The notes beneath the pieces were generated by a model, which saw only the letters and a program-made list of their open reading frames with translations, was not told the DNA's origin and ran no database searches. 64,000 nt of DNA, taken from positions 96,614 to 160,613 of the forward strand of contig NZ_JPQU01000011.1 in the NCBI RefSeq assembly GCF_000737245.1. Reading direction: 5' to 3'. This document shows positions 29,788 to 39,623 of this stretch, piece after piece. Both the position numbers and the translations under genes were made by a program. Each line of letters opens with the position of its first letter. The first letter of the stretch is position 1. The stretch comes from Pseudomonas syringae. Its GTDB lineage: Bacteria; Pseudomonadota; Gammaproteobacteria; Pseudomonadales; Pseudomonadaceae.

Positions 29788-30654
29788 CTAAAGCTCCATT
29801 CTGCGCCGGGCGCGATGAATCGAGGAGTCGCGAACTGCCCAGCGCAGCACCGGTGCAGTACGTTTGACGCCTGCCCGGATCATTTTGCGGTGCATAGGTG
29901 TTTGCTGCAGCGCGAGCATCTCGCAGGCCCACAGCGGTAACAAATCGATGCCCGCCTGCATCATCAACGCCCCCATGGGTTTGGCCAATAAGCTGGGGGC
30001 GGGGGCGTCCAGCAGAATTCGCAATACTTCCCGGCTGCGTTGATCGCAGAGTAATTGCGGCCGGATATTTTCAAGATACGCCGCGATTTCCGCGCACGAG
30101 CGGGGCACGTTGCGCGCACCCAGTCGCTCGGCAATTAGTGCCGTCTCCTCGTAGTACTTGTCCTGATCTGTGCGGGAAAGTGCCGGGTTCAGGTAGCGCA
30201 AATGTGCTGCCAGGAAGTTGCTGACCTCTGCTACGTGCACCCAGGTCAGCAGATCTGGATCGCTTGCTGCATAAGGTCGGCCATCCACCGCCGTACCGGT
30301 TACCTGAAGGTGAATGGTACGAACCTTGTCGATCAGCCAGTTGGCGTCTTTGGTGGAGCCGAAGGTGGTGCCGGAAATGAACTGGCCGGTGCGCCGCAAA
30401 CGACCGAGCATGTCCTGACGAAAGTTGGAATGATCCCAGACTCCGGCCAGTGCCAATGGATGCAAGGCCTGGAGCATTAACGCGCTGATGCCACCGATGA
30501 GCATGCTGGGAAAGTCGCCATGCACCTGCCAGCAGATGGCATCCGGCCCGAACAGACCAGGATCGCCCTTGGGATTTTCCAGATCGAGTTGGCCGAGCGA
30601 CAGGCCGGTCAGGCTCATGACCTGGGTTTCGATACGACTGCGGATGAATTCCAT
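29788..30654 (-). CDS. MpaB/DUF2236 family oxygenase-like protein
   Basis: 288 aa. It matches the DUF2236 family, which includes MpaB' and latex-clearing protein, helical b-type haem or metal proteins with oxygenase activity. Family-like segments are MLIGGISALMLQALHPLALAGVWDHS, then RLRRTGQFISGTTFGS, and the region WVHVAEVSNFLAAH with conserved histidines. The substrate is unknown. It lies between acsA and the thiolase gene on the same strand, separated from acsA by a large REP doublet, so cotranscription is doubtful. Confidence 0.8.
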   Translation of the reverse strand: MEFIRSRIETQVMSLTGLSLGQLDLENPKGDPGLFGPDAICWQVHGDFPSMLIGGISALMLQALHPLALAGVWDHSNFRQDMLGRLRRTGQFISGTTFGSTKDANWLIDKVRTIHLQVTGTAVDGRPYAASDPDLLTWVHVAEVSNFLAAHLRYLNPALSRTDQDKYYEETALIAERLGARNVPRSCAEIAAYLENIRPQLLCDQRSREVLRILLDAPAPSLLAKPMGALMMQAGIDLLPLWACEMLALQQTPMHRKMIRAGVKRTAPVLRWAVRDSSIHRARRRMEL

Positions 30655-30693
30655 GTGGGCTCTTCCAGGTACTGCACAGCTGGCGGGGACGGC

Positions 30694-30811
30694 TGTTGGA
30701 GCGAGCGGGCGGCGATCCGACTTGCCCGCGAAGAACGATGACGCGGTGTACCTGCATCAACGAGGTGTAGGGTTCGCGGGCAAGTCGGATCGCCGCCCGC
30801 TCGCTCCAACA
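30694..30811. repeat. Long-armed REPIN downstream of acsA
   Basis: TGTTGGAGCGAGCGGGCGGC at the left is perfectly mirrored by GCCGCCCGCTCGCTCCAACA at the right. The complementarity continues through CGATCCGACTTGCCCGCGAA, giving arms of about 40 bp and a spacer of about 38 bp. It fills the acsA-mpaB gap and could act as an mRNA 3'-end structure for acsA. Confidence 0.88.
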
Positions 30812-30840
30812 AAGGGCGACCGAACCATGCCCCGCTTCGC

Positions 30841-32778
30841 TCAACGATTCAAGCGTTTGTCGATCAGGCCTTCAACAACGCTGGGATCCGCCAGGGTTGA
30901 GGTGTCGCCCAGGCTATCGAGCTCATTGCAGGCAATCTTGCGCAAAATACGCCGCATGATCTTCCCTGAGCGTGTTTTAGGCAGCGCTGGCGCCCATTGA
31001 ATCAGCTCCGGTTTGGCAAAGCTGCCGATTTCCGAGCTGACATGGGCCAGTAATAGTTTTTTCAGCTCGTCGTCGGGCTCGACACCCCCCATGGGCGTGA
31101 CGAAAGCGTAGATCGCCATGCCTTTGATATCGTGTGGGTAACCCACCACCGCCGCTTCGGCGATGCTGTCGTGCAGCACCAGAGCGCTTTCCACTTCGGC
31201 CGTTCCGATACGGTGGCCAGACACATTGATCACGTCGTCAATACGCCCGGTGATCCAGTAGGCCCCTTCAGCGTCACGTCGCGCACCATCACCGGTGAAG
31301 TAATAGCCGGGACAGGGTTTGAAATAGGTATCGACCATGCGTTGCTTGTCACCGTACACGCTACGAATCTGCCCCGGCCAACTGGCCTTGATGACCAGCA
31401 AACCACTGCCGGGACCTTGAATCTCCTTACCCTTTTCATCCAGCAAAGCTGGCTGCACGCCGAACATGGGCTGCGTCGCACAGCCCGGTTTGATCGGGTA
31501 GGTGCTGATTAGAGGAGTCATCATGATTCCGCCGGTCTCGGTCTGCCACCAGGTGTCAATAATCGGGCAGCGCTCTTTTCCTACCTGATGGAAATACCAC
31601 TCCCACGCTTCGGGGTTAATCGGCTCACCGACGCTGCCGAGTAATCGCAAGCTTTCCCGCGATGTGGTCTGTAATGGTTTAGGTCCTTCACGCATCAGGG
31701 CGCGCAACGCGGTGGGCGCGGTGTAGAAAATATTGACCTGATGCTTGTCGATGACCTGCCAGAAGCGTGATGCATCCGGATAGTTGGGTACGCCCTCGAA
31801 CATCAGGGTCGTTGCGCCGTTGGCGAGCGGGCCATACACGATGTAGCTATGGCCCGTTACCCACCCGACATCGGCTGTGCACCAGAAAATCTCGTGGTCG
31901 TGATAATCGAAAACGTACTTGAAGGTCATGGCGGCCTGGAGCAAATAGCCCCCCGTGGTGTGCAGAACGCCTTTGGGTTTGCCGGTACTGCCCGAGGTGT
32001 AGAGGATGAACAGCGGATCTTCAGCGTCCATCGGCTCGGGTGGGCAGTCGTTGCTGGCCGCGTGCAGGCTTTCGTGATACCAGATGTCCCGGCCGGTGAC
32101 CCACTCAATGTCGCCCTCAGTGCGCTGCACGACGATCACCGTGCTGACCTCCGGACAGCTTTGCAGTGCCTTGTCGACGTTCTTCTTCAAGGGCACATAT
32201 TTGCCGCCGCGAACGCCTTCATCGGCCGTGATCACGGTTCTGCAATCAGCATCGAGAATTCTGTCGCGCAGGGCTTCCGGCGAAAACCCGCCGAACACCA
32301 CCGAATGCACAGCACCAATCCGCGCACAGGCGAGCATGGCGTAAGCGGCTTCGGGGATCATCGGCATGTAGATGCACACCCGATCACCTTTCTTCACGCC
32401 GCGGCACTTGAGCACATTGGCCAGTCGGGCGACGTTGTGATGGAGTTTTTTGTAGGTGATTTCAGCTGATTCGGAAGGATTGTCACCCTCCCAGATAATC
32501 GCAATCTGCTCGCCGCGATCTTTGAGATGGCGATCAATGCAGTTGTAACTGACATTCAGTTGGCCGTCTTTGAACCATTGCGCGTCGCCGGTCTTCATGT
32601 CGGCTTGTGTAACGGAGCTCCACGGTGCGGACCAGTCGAGAAACGAATCGGCCTGCTCAGCCCAGAACTGTTCCGGGCTTTCGACCGATTGCTTGTACAT
32701 GCGTTGATAGTCGGCGTCACTGAGATGCGCGGCCTGGCGCACCGCCTCGGCTTTTGGGTATTTGCTGATGTCGAACAT
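30841..32778 (-). CDS. acsA: Acetyl-CoA synthetase
   Basis: 645 aa. It activates acetate through acetyl-AMP to acetyl-CoA. The adenylate-forming motif is [15 protein letters not shown]; other motifs are TWWQTETGG, the hinge [18 protein letters not shown], and the C-terminal [11 protein letters not shown] whose lysine (near 609) is the known acetylation switch in homologues. The ATG at 32778 has TAAGGA directly upstream, overlapped by a CA-rich Hfq/Crc motif. A 121-bp inverted repeat lies in its upstream gap. Confidence 0.97.
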   Translation of the reverse strand: MFDISKYPKAEAVRQAAHLSDADYQRMYKQSVESPEQFWAEQADSFLDWSAPWSSVTQADMKTGDAQWFKDGQLNVSYNCIDRHLKDRGEQIAIIWEGDNPSESAEITYKKLHHNVARLANVLKCRGVKKGDRVCIYMPMIPEAAYAMLACARIGAVHSVVFGGFSPEALRDRILDADCRTVITADEGVRGGKYVPLKKNVDKALQSCPEVSTVIVVQRTEGDIEWVTGRDIWYHESLHAASNDCPPEPMDAEDPLFILYTSGSTGKPKGVLHTTGGYLLQAAMTFKYVFDYHDHEIFWCTADVGWVTGHSYIVYGPLANGATTLMFEGVPNYPDASRFWQVIDKHQVNIFYTAPTALRALMREGPKPLQTTSRESLRLLGSVGEPINPEAWEWYFHQVGKERCPIIDTWWQTETGGIMMTPLISTYPIKPGCATQPMFGVQPALLDEKGKEIQGPGSGLLVIKASWPGQIRSVYGDKQRMVDTYFKPCPGYYFTGDGARRDAEGAYWITGRIDDVINVSGHRIGTAEVESALVLHDSIAEAAVVGYPHDIKGMAIYAFVTPMGGVEPDDELKKLLLAHVSSEIGSFAKPELIQWAPALPKTRSGKIMRRILRKIACNELDSLGDTSTLADPSVVEGLIDKRLNR

Positions 32779-32784
32779 GATCGT

Positions 32785-32798
32785 TCCTTATTCTTGTT
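32785..32798 (-). promoter_or_regulatory. Catabolite (CA) motif at the acsA ribosome-binding site
   Basis: On the minus strand AACAAGAA (32798-32791) fits the Hfq/Crc target AANAANAA and is immediately followed by the Shine-Dalgarno TAAGGA (32790-32785) of acsA. Binding there would block ribosome access. CrcZ, the RNA that titrates Hfq/Crc, is encoded 6.4 kb away. Motif seen; regulation inferred. Confidence 0.6.
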
Positions 32799-32859
32799 GG
32801 AGACCTTAAAGAATAGGAGCTTGTGGGGGAGGGTGGGTTCAATTGGGGAGATGAGGACT

Positions 32860-32980
32860 CCTGTGGGAGCGGTGCTTGGTCTGGGTCGCACTCGGACGAT
32901 AAGGCTGGACGCAATTCACTTTAGATCGCGTTCAACCTTATCGTCCGAGTGCGGCCCAGACCAAGCACCGCTCCCACAGG
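32860..32980. repeat. 121-bp near-perfect inverted repeat with 53-bp arms
   Basis: Arms 32860-32912 and 32928-32980 are reverse complements with only three mismatches, around a 15-bp loop. The outer ten bases (CCTGTGGGAG) are those of the REP family, but the arm body (GCTTGGTCTGGG, CGCACTCGGACGATAAGG) differs from every other REP here. It lies between acsA and the 3' end of pgi. It could be a composite REPIN or a small mobile derivative, and would form a long hairpin in RNA from either strand. Confidence 0.9.
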
Positions 32981-32998
32981 GGGTGTTGCGTGGCTCGA

Positions 32999-34663
32999 TC
33001 AGCCGCGGTGACGGCCGCGGAAGTAGTTGATCAGGCCTTGGGTGGATGCATCATCTGCTGGCTCATCGGTGCCGCCGGTCAGGCGCTGGTAAACGGCTTT
33101 ACCCATTTCCTTGCCCAGCTCCACGCCCCACTGATCGAAAGCGTTGATGCCCCAGATCACGCTCTGCACGAAAACCTTGTGCTCGTACATCGCCACCAGT
33201 GCGCCAAGGCGACGTGGGCTGATGCGCTCGACCACCAAGGTGTTGCTTGGGCGGTTGCCAGGGATGACCTTATGCGGCGCAAGTTTCTGCACCTCTTCCT
33301 CGGACAACCCCTTGTCGCGCAGTTCGGCTTCGGCTTCGGCGCGGGTTTTGCCGCTCATCAATGCCTGGCTCTGCGACAAACAGTTGGCGTACAGCCACTG
33401 ATGGTGGTCGGAGACCGGGTTGAAGCTGACAATTGGCACGATGAAGTCAGCCGGGATGAACTGCGTGCCTTGATGCAGCAGCTGGTGATAGGCGTGCTGG
33501 CCGTTGGCACCGACGCCGCCCCAGATGACCGGACCGGTGTCAGTGGTCACCGGGGAACCGTCCTGGCGAACGCTTTTGCCGTTGGATTCCATGTCCAGTT
33601 GCTGCAAATGCTTGGTGATGTTTCGCAGATAGTGGTCGTAAGGCAGGATCGCGTGACTTTGCGCACCCCAGAAATTGCCATACCACACGCCCAGCAAGCC
33701 CAGCAGTACTGGCATGTTCTGTTCGAACGGAGCGGTCAGGAAATGTTGATCCATCGAATACGCGCCGGACAGCAGTTCCTTGAAGTTGGACATGCCGATG
33801 GCCAGTGCGATGGGCAGGCCGATAGCCGACCACAGCGAGTAACGACCGCCGACCCAGTCCCACATAGGGAAGATGTTCTCTTCACGGATGCCGAACGCCA
33901 CTGCAGCGGCATTGTTGCTCGACACTGCAATGAAGTGACGATACAGCTCAGCCTCGGAACCGCCTTGTGCCAGATACCAGGCACGCGCTGCTGTCGCGTT
34001 CTTGAGGGTTTCCAGGGTGGTAAAGGTCTTCGACGAGACGATGAACAGCGTGGTCTCGGCGCGTAGCTTCATAGTCAGCTCATGAAACTCGCTGCCGTCG
34101 ATGTTCGCCAGATAGTGGCAACGCACGCCTTTTTGCGCGTAGGACAATAGCGCTTCGGACACCAGCTCAGGCCCCAGGAAAGAGCCACCGATGCCGATAT
34201 TGACCACGTCGGTAATCGGCTTCTCGGTGTAGCCGCGCCACAGGCCGTCATGAATGCGGCCCACCAGATCGGTAATCTGGTTCAGCACCTTGTGGACTTC
34301 AGGCATCACATTGACGCCATTGACCAGCAGCTTGTCGCCCACCGGACGGCGCAAGGCCGTGTGCAGGGCGGGACGACCCTCAGAGGAGTTGACCAGCTCG
34401 CCGTCGTACTGCGCCTTGATAGCTTCTTTAAGGCCGACTTCATTGGCCAGCTTGACCAGCAGGTCGCGGGTCTCGGTGCTGATCAGGTTCTTCGAATAAT
34501 CGAGAAACAGTCCACAGCTGCTCAACGTGAATTGGCTGAAACGCTGCGGGTCAGCATTGAAGGCTTCACGCATGCTGAAATTCTGCATGGCTTCGCGGTG
34601 TTGGTTCAGTGCCTGCCATGCGGGCAGGGCTGTTGCATCTGAAGGGGTGCGGTAGTACGCCAT
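32999..34663 (-). CDS. pgi: Glucose-6-phosphate isomerase
   Basis: 554 aa. It interconverts glucose-6-phosphate and fructose-6-phosphate, in pseudomonads mainly serving the Entner-Doudoroff cycle and gluconeogenesis. Signature regions are the PGI motif [36 protein letters not shown], and [19 protein letters not shown]-terminal [24 protein letters not shown] contains the catalytic lysine region. The start at 34663 gives the family [16 protein letters not shown]; a 28-codon upstream extension is ignored. The upstream gap has two REP elements where panD would be expected. Confidence 0.96.
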   Translation of the reverse strand: MAYYRTPSDATALPAWQALNQHREAMQNFSMREAFNADPQRFSQFTLSSCGLFLDYSKNLISTETRDLLVKLANEVGLKEAIKAQYDGELVNSSEGRPALHTALRRPVGDKLLVNGVNVMPEVHKVLNQITDLVGRIHDGLWRGYTEKPITDVVNIGIGGSFLGPELVSEALLSYAQKGVRCHYLANIDGSEFHELTMKLRAETTLFIVSSKTFTTLETLKNATAARAWYLAQGGSEAELYRHFIAVSSNNAAAVAFGIREENIFPMWDWVGGRYSLWSAIGLPIALAIGMSNFKELLSGAYSMDQHFLTAPFEQNMPVLLGLLGVWYGNFWGAQSHAILPYDHYLRNITKHLQQLDMESNGKSVRQDGSPVTTDTGPVIWGGVGANGQHAYHQLLHQGTQFIPADFIVPIVSFNPVSDHHQWLYANCLSQSQALMSGKTRAEAEAELRDKGLSEEEVQKLAPHKVIPGNRPSNTLVVERISPRRLGALVAMYEHKVFVQSVIWGINAFDQWGVELGKEMGKAVYQRLTGGTDEPADDASTQGLINYFRGRHRG

Positions 34664-34890
34664 CGCTGCGGGTTTCCTTGTACTTGGAACTGGCTTGAAC
34701 ACTAAAAGCGAGGATATGCAGACTTTCGTGACACCAAGACTAAACATAATGTGCGGCTGTGTCTGCGCCTGGCTTTACCTGGGCTCGGTACTATTTCACA
34801 CACTGCTGTCCGGGCTTTAAACGTAATCGGTATCGATAGGGCATTGCGGGGTCGGCTTTAGTTCCAACCTGCTCATTGTAGAAGCTGGCC

Positions 34891-34961
34891 GTAGGAGCGG
34901 CCGAAGGCTGCGAAACAGGTATGTCTGAAATGTTGTCTTAGCAGCCTTCGGCAGCTCCTAC
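34891..34961. repeat. REPIN, GCCGAAGGCTGC type
   Basis: GTAGGAGCGGCCGAAGGCTGC is mirrored by GCAGCCTTCGGCAGCTCCTAC with a 28-bp spacer. With the next element it accounts for part of the 455-bp pgi-panC gap, which holds no open frame that I can support. Confidence 0.85.
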
Positions 34962-35004
34962 AAATATTCATCAATCGATCCATCTCGCGACAACACATTG
35001 CCCC

Positions 35005-35094
35005 GTGGGACCGGATTTATCCGGGAAGGCGGCATTTCAGGCGCCAGATATGTTGTGCATGTCCCGGCCTCTTCCCGGATAAATCCGGTCCCAC
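35005..35094. repeat. REPIN, GGACCGGATTTATCCGGG type
   Basis: GTGGGACCGGATTTATCCGG at 35005 is mirrored by CCGGATAAATCCGGTCCCAC ending at 35094, with a ~44-bp spacer. It lies immediately after the panC stop and may fold as its 3' hairpin. Confidence 0.88.
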
Positions 35095-35118
35095 AGGTTC
35101 CGTGTTTTTCCTGTCGTT

Positions 35119-35976
35119 TTAATGATGATCGCGATTCAAATGCAGGTTGTCGATCAGGCGGGTCTTGCCGAGGAAGACTGCGGCGAGAATTACCAGATCG
35201 TCGTCCTGCGCGTTCGCGGGGCGCAGGCTGGTGGCTTCGCGCACTTCCAGATAATCCGGCCGCAGGCCAAGGGCTTGCAGCTCGGCCTTGCCCGCTTCCA
35301 GCAACTGGCTGAAGTTTTTGTCGCCGCTGTCTATCGCGCGCCCGATATTTTGAATGACCCGATACAACTCGGGAGCAATCGCCCGTTGTTCGGCGCTGAG
35401 ATAACCGTTGCGTGACGACAGTGCCAGACCGTCTTCGGTGCGGACCGTAGGCTCGCCAATGATCTGGATGGGCATGTTCAGGTCGCGAACCAAGGCGCGG
35501 ATGACAGCCAACTGCTGGAAGTCTTTTTCGCCGAATACGGCCAGGTCGGGCTGGACCATGTTGAACAGCTTGCTGACCACCGTCGACACGCCATCGAAGT
35601 GGCCGGGACGACTGGCGCCGCACAGCCCTTCGGAAATCACCGGGACACTGACCGTGGTCTGGTCGGCCATGCCGTGGGGATACATCTCTTCGACGTTTGG
35701 CGTGAACAACAGGTGGCAGCCGGCTTCGAGGAGACGTTCCTGATCGGCGGCCAACGTGCGCGGGTAGGTCGCAAGATCCTCGTTAGGGCCGAACTGCATC
35801 GGATTGACGAAGATCGTCGCCACCACGAAATCGGCCCGTTGTGCGGCCTTGGTAACGAGTGCGGCGTGGCCGCTGTGCAGATTGCCCATGGTCGGAACCA
35901 GGCCGATGCGTTTGCCTTCACTGCGGGCACGTGCGACTGCTGCGCGAAGCTCGCGCACGGTTTTTACTGTGTTCAT
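35119..35976 (-). CDS. panC: Pantothenate synthetase
   Basis: 285 aa. It joins pantoate and beta-alanine with ATP. The class I nucleotidyltransferase motif [10 protein letters not shown] (28-37) is the HIGH equivalent and SSRNGYLS the KMSKS equivalent. [18 protein letters not shown] is the pantoate-binding stretch. The start overlaps the panB stop by four bases (ATGA), so the two are coupled. panD, which makes beta-alanine and usually follows, is not present downstream. Confidence 0.97.
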   Translation of the reverse strand: MNTVKTVRELRAAVARARSEGKRIGLVPTMGNLHSGHAALVTKAAQRADFVVATIFVNPMQFGPNEDLATYPRTLAADQERLLEAGCHLLFTPNVEEMYPHGMADQTTVSVPVISEGLCGASRPGHFDGVSTVVSKLFNMVQPDLAVFGEKDFQQLAVIRALVRDLNMPIQIIGEPTVRTEDGLALSSRNGYLSAEQRAIAPELYRVIQNIGRAIDSGDKNFSQLLEAGKAELQALGLRPDYLEVREATSLRPANAQDDDLVILAAVFLGKTRLIDNLHLNRDHH

Positions 35977-36773
35977 GCCGAGAATCCGTGTTCGGGGGCC
36001 GGGAAGCTGACGTCTTTTACCGCTGCAACGTAGGCTTGCAGGGCGGATTGAATATCGGGTTGGCCGACCATGAAGTTCTTCACGAACTTGGGCACCCGGC
36101 CGGTGATCGCCAGGCCGAGCATGTCGTGGAGGACCAGCACCTGACCGTCAGTGGAGCTGCCTGCGCCGATGCCGATAACCGGGATCTTCACCGCGTGGCT
36201 GATTTCTTCAGCCAGCTCGCTAGGCACGCATTCCAGCAAAATCATTGCCGCACCGGCCTGTTCAAGGCTGATGGCGTCGGCGCGCATTTGCCGAGCCTGG
36301 GTTTCCAGACGACCCTGAACCTTGTAACCGCCCAGCACGTTCACAGCTTGCGGCGTGAGGCCCATGTGCGCGCACACCGGGATGCCGCGCTCGGCCAGCA
36401 AGCGCACGGAATCAGCGAGCCACGCTGCGCCTTCGATTTTGAGCATGTGTGCACCGGCCTGCATCAAGGCTGCGCTGTTGGCGAAGGTCTGCTCGAGCGT
36501 GGCGTAGGCCATGAACGGCAGGTCGGCCATGATCAGCGCACCCTGATTGCCACGTTTGACGCATGCCACGTGATAGGCCATTTCGGCAGTGGTCACGGGC
36601 AATGTGCTGTCGTGACCTTGCAGGACCATGCCTAGCGAGTCGCCAACCAGCAGCACTTCGACGCCAGCCTGGCTGGCAGCATGAGCAAAAGTTGCGTCGT
36701 AGCAGGTCAGCATGGCGATTTTTTCACCATTCTGCTTGAGAGCCTGCAACGAGGTTACGGTGATATCTGGCAT
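35973..36773 (-). CDS. panB: 3-methyl-2-oxobutanoate hydroxymethyltransferase
   Basis: 266 aa TIM barrel. It transfers a hydroxymethyl group from methylene-tetrahydrofolate to alpha-ketoisovalerate (an IlvIHC-pathway product) to form ketopantoate. Motifs are [30 protein letters not shown] with the metal-binding aspartate, and the [20 protein letters not shown] loop. GAGGAC precedes the ATG. It is separated from folK by 223 bp that hold small stems (ACACCG/CGGTGT, GCCAGC/GCTGGC) and probably its own promoter. Confidence 0.97.
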   Translation of the reverse strand: MPDITVTSLQALKQNGEKIAMLTCYDATFAHAASQAGVEVLLVGDSLGMVLQGHDSTLPVTTAEMAYHVACVKRGNQGALIMADLPFMAYATLEQTFANSAALMQAGAHMLKIEGAAWLADSVRLLAERGIPVCAHMGLTPQAVNVLGGYKVQGRLETQARQMRADAISLEQAGAAMILLECVPSELAEEISHAVKIPVIGIGAGSSTDGQVLVLHDMLGLAITGRVPKFVKNFMVGQPDIQSALQAYVAAVKDVSFPAPEHGFSA

Positions 36774-36996
36774 GGAAAAGTCCTCTGTCAGGCGCTGTGA
36801 ACACTACGGCGAGCAACGCGTGAGTTTCATCCTGGAGAAGCAGGTACACCGTCGTTTGCGGTGTTTCAAAACAGCCTGCCCGGCGCCCATTTGCCAGCTA
36901 ACGGCTGGCGGGACGCCTATCTTCGTGAGGAGGGGGCATGAAGTCAATTGCGCGTGTTACCCCCATGCCGTTGCGGTTACAGGGGGCCGTGCCAGG

Positions 36997-37491
36997 TCAG
37001 GCAGCGGGGCCCTGACGTTCGAGACCCTCGAAAGGGCATTGAGCCAGCATTTCGGTCAGGGAGCGGCCGTCAGCGAGGTGCAGTTCGGGGGCGAGTTCGG
37101 CCAGCGGATACAGCACGAATGCCCGGGCCTGCATGTGGTAATGCGGCACCTTGAGACGAGGTTCATCAATCAAGCGATCGCCAAACACCAGGATGTCCAG
37201 ATCGAGTGTGCGAGGGCCCCAGCGTTCGTGGCGTTCCCGGCCCTGGTCCAGCTCAAGGGCTTGCAACGCATCCAGCATTTGCAGGGGTAGCAGGGCGGTG
37301 TCGACGGCGGCGACAGCGTTGGTGTAACGCGGCTGACCCGGCAACAGTGAATCGCTGATATAGAAGGAAGAAACGCCGACCCATTGAGTCTGCGGCAACT
37401 GCGCCAAGCCACGAATGGCATTGCGCAACTGCTCGGCCGGGTCAGCCAGATTGCTGCCCATGCCTATATAGATGCGTTCCACTGGCTTCAT
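36997..37491 (-). CDS. folK: 2-amino-4-hydroxy-6-hydroxymethyldihydropteridine pyrophosphokinase
   Basis: 164 aa. It pyrophosphorylates 6-hydroxymethyl-dihydropterin, making the substrate of FolP. Family motifs are YIGMGSNLADP at the N terminus, the strand YTNAVAAVDT, and RERHERWGPRTLDLDILVFG, whose DLD aspartates bind magnesium, followed by LKVPHYHMQARAFVL. It overlaps the pcnB stop by four bases (ATGA), the conserved pcnB-folK arrangement. Confidence 0.95.
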   Translation of the reverse strand: MKPVERIYIGMGSNLADPAEQLRNAIRGLAQLPQTQWVGVSSFYISDSLLPGQPRYTNAVAAVDTALLPLQMLDALQALELDQGRERHERWGPRTLDLDILVFGDRLIDEPRLKVPHYHMQARAFVLYPLAELAPELHLADGRSLTEMLAQCPFEGLERQGPAA

Positions 37492-38888
37492 TCGCCAGAG
37501 GCAGCAGGCGCTTCGCCACCCGCACGTTTACGCTTGGTACCGCTGCTGCGGCGTCGTTTGCGCGGTGCGCCGTCAGGCTTGCTGCCCAGATCGGTGATCA
37601 TGCCACGACGTTCGCTGTCATTGGCATCCTGGTAATCAGTCCACCATTCGCCCAGGCCATCGGTTTCTTCGCCAGCGCTTTCGCGTAGCAGCAGGAAGTC
37701 ATATCCAGCTCTGAAGCGTGGGTTGTCCAACAGCATATCTGCGCGCTTGCCGGAGCGGCGCGGCAGACGTTCCTGCATGTCCCAGATCTCGCGGATCGGC
37801 ATGGTGAAACGTTTCGGGATGGCGATGCGCTGGCACTGCTCGACGATCAGCTCGTGGGCGGCTTCCTGCATGGCAGCAATCGGCGGCATGCCACGTTCCT
37901 GCAGGCGCAGGGCTTTGGCCGGTAACGCAGGCCAGAGCAGGGCAGCGAACAGGAAGGCAGGCGTGACCGGCTTGTTCTGCTTGATGCGCAGGTCTGTGTT
38001 GGTCAGCGCTTCGCTGATCAGCGTATGGGTGTAAGTCGGGTTGTATTCAAGCGCCTTGGAGCTCGCGGGGAACAGTGGATCGAACAACTCCAGATCGACA
38101 AGCATCTCGAAGGTCGGCGCCGCATAACCAGAGAGGAACAGCTTGAGCACTTCTTCGAACAGGCGTGCTGACGGAATATCCCGCAGCATCGGTGCCAGCG
38201 GGCGAATCGGCGTGGCGCTGTGCCTCTCGATGCCGAAGTCCAGCTTGGCGGCGAAACGCACGGCCCGCAGCATGCGCACCGGGTCTTCTTTGTAACGCTG
38301 CTCAGGATCACCGATCAGACGGATCAGGCGATTGCGAATATCGTGTACACCGTTGGCGTAATCGAGAATGCGTTCGCTCACCGGATCGTAATAGAGGGCG
38401 TTGATCGTGAAGTCACGACGCTGGGCGTCATCTTCAAGGGTGCCGTAGACGTTGTCGCGCAGGATCCGACCGCTTTCGTTACGCGAAGACTGATTGCTGT
38501 CTTCGTCTTCATCATCCACTGGATGATTGGCGCGGAAGGTGGCGACTTCGATGATTTCACGACCGAAGTGGATGTGAACCAGCTTGAAGCGACGGCCGAT
38601 GATCCGCGCGTTGCGGAATTCGTTACGAACCTGCTCCGGCGTGGCGCTGGTGGCGACGTCGAAATCCTTGGGCTCGATGTTGAGCATCAGGTCGCGGACA
38701 CAGCCGCCGACCAGATAGGCCTGATAGCCGGCATTTTGCAGGCGCTCGACGATGTTCACCGCATAACGGCTGAACTGGCTGCGTTGCAGCGAGTGCTGGC
38801 TGCTGTTGAGCACTTCAGGCGTGCTGCGGATATGTTGCTGCGGCTTGCGCAGTGGGGTACGGAATGACTGGAACAGCTTCTTCAGCAT
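37488..38888 (-). CDS. pcnB: Poly(A) polymerase I
   Basis: 466 aa. It adds 3' poly(A) tails that promote RNA decay by PNPase. Nucleotidyltransferase motif: YLVGGCVRDLML with the metal-binding pair in KDFDVATSA. The tRNA-NTase-like head and neck (RRDFTINALYYDP, RMLRAVRFAAKLDF) identify the class II family. The basic C-terminal tail is rich in Lys/Arg (RKRRRSSGTKRKR), typical of RNA-binding extensions in PcnB. The start at 38888 is preferred to a 24-codon extension upstream. It lies directly after crcZ. Confidence 0.95.
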   Translation of the reverse strand: MLKKLFQSFRTPLRKPQQHIRSTPEVLNSSQHSLQRSQFSRYAVNIVERLQNAGYQAYLVGGCVRDLMLNIEPKDFDVATSATPEQVRNEFRNARIIGRRFKLVHIHFGREIIEVATFRANHPVDDEDEDSNQSSRNESGRILRDNVYGTLEDDAQRRDFTINALYYDPVSERILDYANGVHDIRNRLIRLIGDPEQRYKEDPVRMLRAVRFAAKLDFGIERHSATPIRPLAPMLRDIPSARLFEEVLKLFLSGYAAPTFEMLVDLELFDPLFPASSKALEYNPTYTHTLISEALTNTDLRIKQNKPVTPAFLFAALLWPALPAKALRLQERGMPPIAAMQEAAHELIVEQCQRIAIPKRFTMPIREIWDMQERLPRRSGKRADMLLDNPRFRAGYDFLLLRESAGEETDGLGEWWTDYQDANDSERRGMITDLGSKPDGAPRKRRRSSGTKRKRAGGEAPAASGE

Positions 38889-39024
38889 GGGATGCACTGT
38901 TTGAAGGAATATTCGGCCAAAAACGAAGAATGACCGCATGATGGGCGGGGATTCTAGCATTTAGTCGAGGGATGGTGTAGGAAGCTGCGCGATGGTGTTA
39001 AACCCAGCAGAGTTTGGTGAGCCT

Positions 39025-39116
39025 CTGTAGGAGCGAGCTTGCTCGCGATAGCTTGAGATCAGACGATAATTTATTGCCCAGGCATACCGCCATCGCGAGC
39101 AAGCTCGCTCCTACAG
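39025..39116. repeat. REPIN between crcZ and pcnB
   Basis: CTGTAGGAGCGAGCTTGCTC is mirrored by GAGCAAGCTCGCTCCTACAG, spacer about 42 bp. It stands between the crcZ 3' end and the pcnB promoter region. Confidence 0.9.
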
Positions 39117-39155
39117 GAATCGCATTTCAAATCTGGGGGGTTGGGTGTACCGGGG

Positions 39156-39536
39156 AAAAAACCTTCAGAAGCTACTGGGGGAGCCGAAGCTCCCCCAAAG
39201 TCGTTGCTCTTATTTTTATTGTGTCTGTGGACTTTTTGTTTTTGTTGAGTGCCCATCCACGAGACTTCGTCTGTGGAACCTCCCAATCGGGAGTCAAGAG
39301 CAAACGGATTGCTTTGGTCGCTGCGTTGCAATGATCATTCGATCCAACCAGTTCAGGCGCTACCTAAGGGTAGTTTTTATTATTCTCAGCCTGGTCGTGG
39401 GGCATGCCCCAAATACAACTCCTCTCCAAAAGAATCAGTTAGCTGCGCCTCCGCCGTGTTGTTCTTGTTATGCGTGAGTCGATTCGTATTGTTCTTATTA
39501 TCGGGTGTTTTAGTACTGGTTTTTGTTGTTCTTGTA
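39156..39536 (-). ncRNA. crcZ: CrcZ small RNA (Hfq/Crc antagonist)
   Basis: About 380 nt on the minus strand between cbrB and pcnB, the known position of crcZ. No conserved protein is encoded. The transcript would carry six A-rich CA motifs of the AANAANAA type: 39534-39520, 39499-39492, 39470-39459, 39384-39374, 39247-39233 and 39221-39211. These bind Hfq with Crc and so relieve catabolite repression. A sigma54 promoter lies directly upstream. The 3' end has an 8-bp hairpin GGGGGAGC/GCTCCCCC (39196-39177), with a T6 run at 39161-39156. The 5' end is inferred from the -12 element; lengths in other species are similar (roughly 370-410 nt). Confidence 0.9.
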
Positions 39537-39547
39537 CTAAGGATATA

Positions 39548-39562
39548 GCAGGACCTGTGCCA
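39548..39562 (-). promoter_or_regulatory. Sigma54 promoter of crcZ
   Basis: On the minus strand TGGCAC (39562-39557), five bases, then CTGC (39551-39548) fit the -24/-12 RpoN consensus. Transcription should begin near 39536. CbrB, encoded immediately upstream, is the NtrC-type activator expected to use it. Confidence 0.88.
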
Positions 39563-39571
39563 ACTTTTCAA

Positions 39572-39593
39572 AAGCCCCAGAAACCGGGGGCTT
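39572..39593 (-). terminator. Hairpin terminator just upstream of the crcZ promoter
   Basis: On the minus strand AAGCCCC (39593-39587) pairs with GGGGCTT (39578-39572), followed by TTGAAAA rather than a clean T-run. It probably backs up the stronger cbrB terminator at 39624-39660 and insulates the crcZ promoter. Confidence 0.55.
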
Positions 39594-39623
39594 CAGCGCT
39601 TGACTGGCGTATTGATGGCAAAA

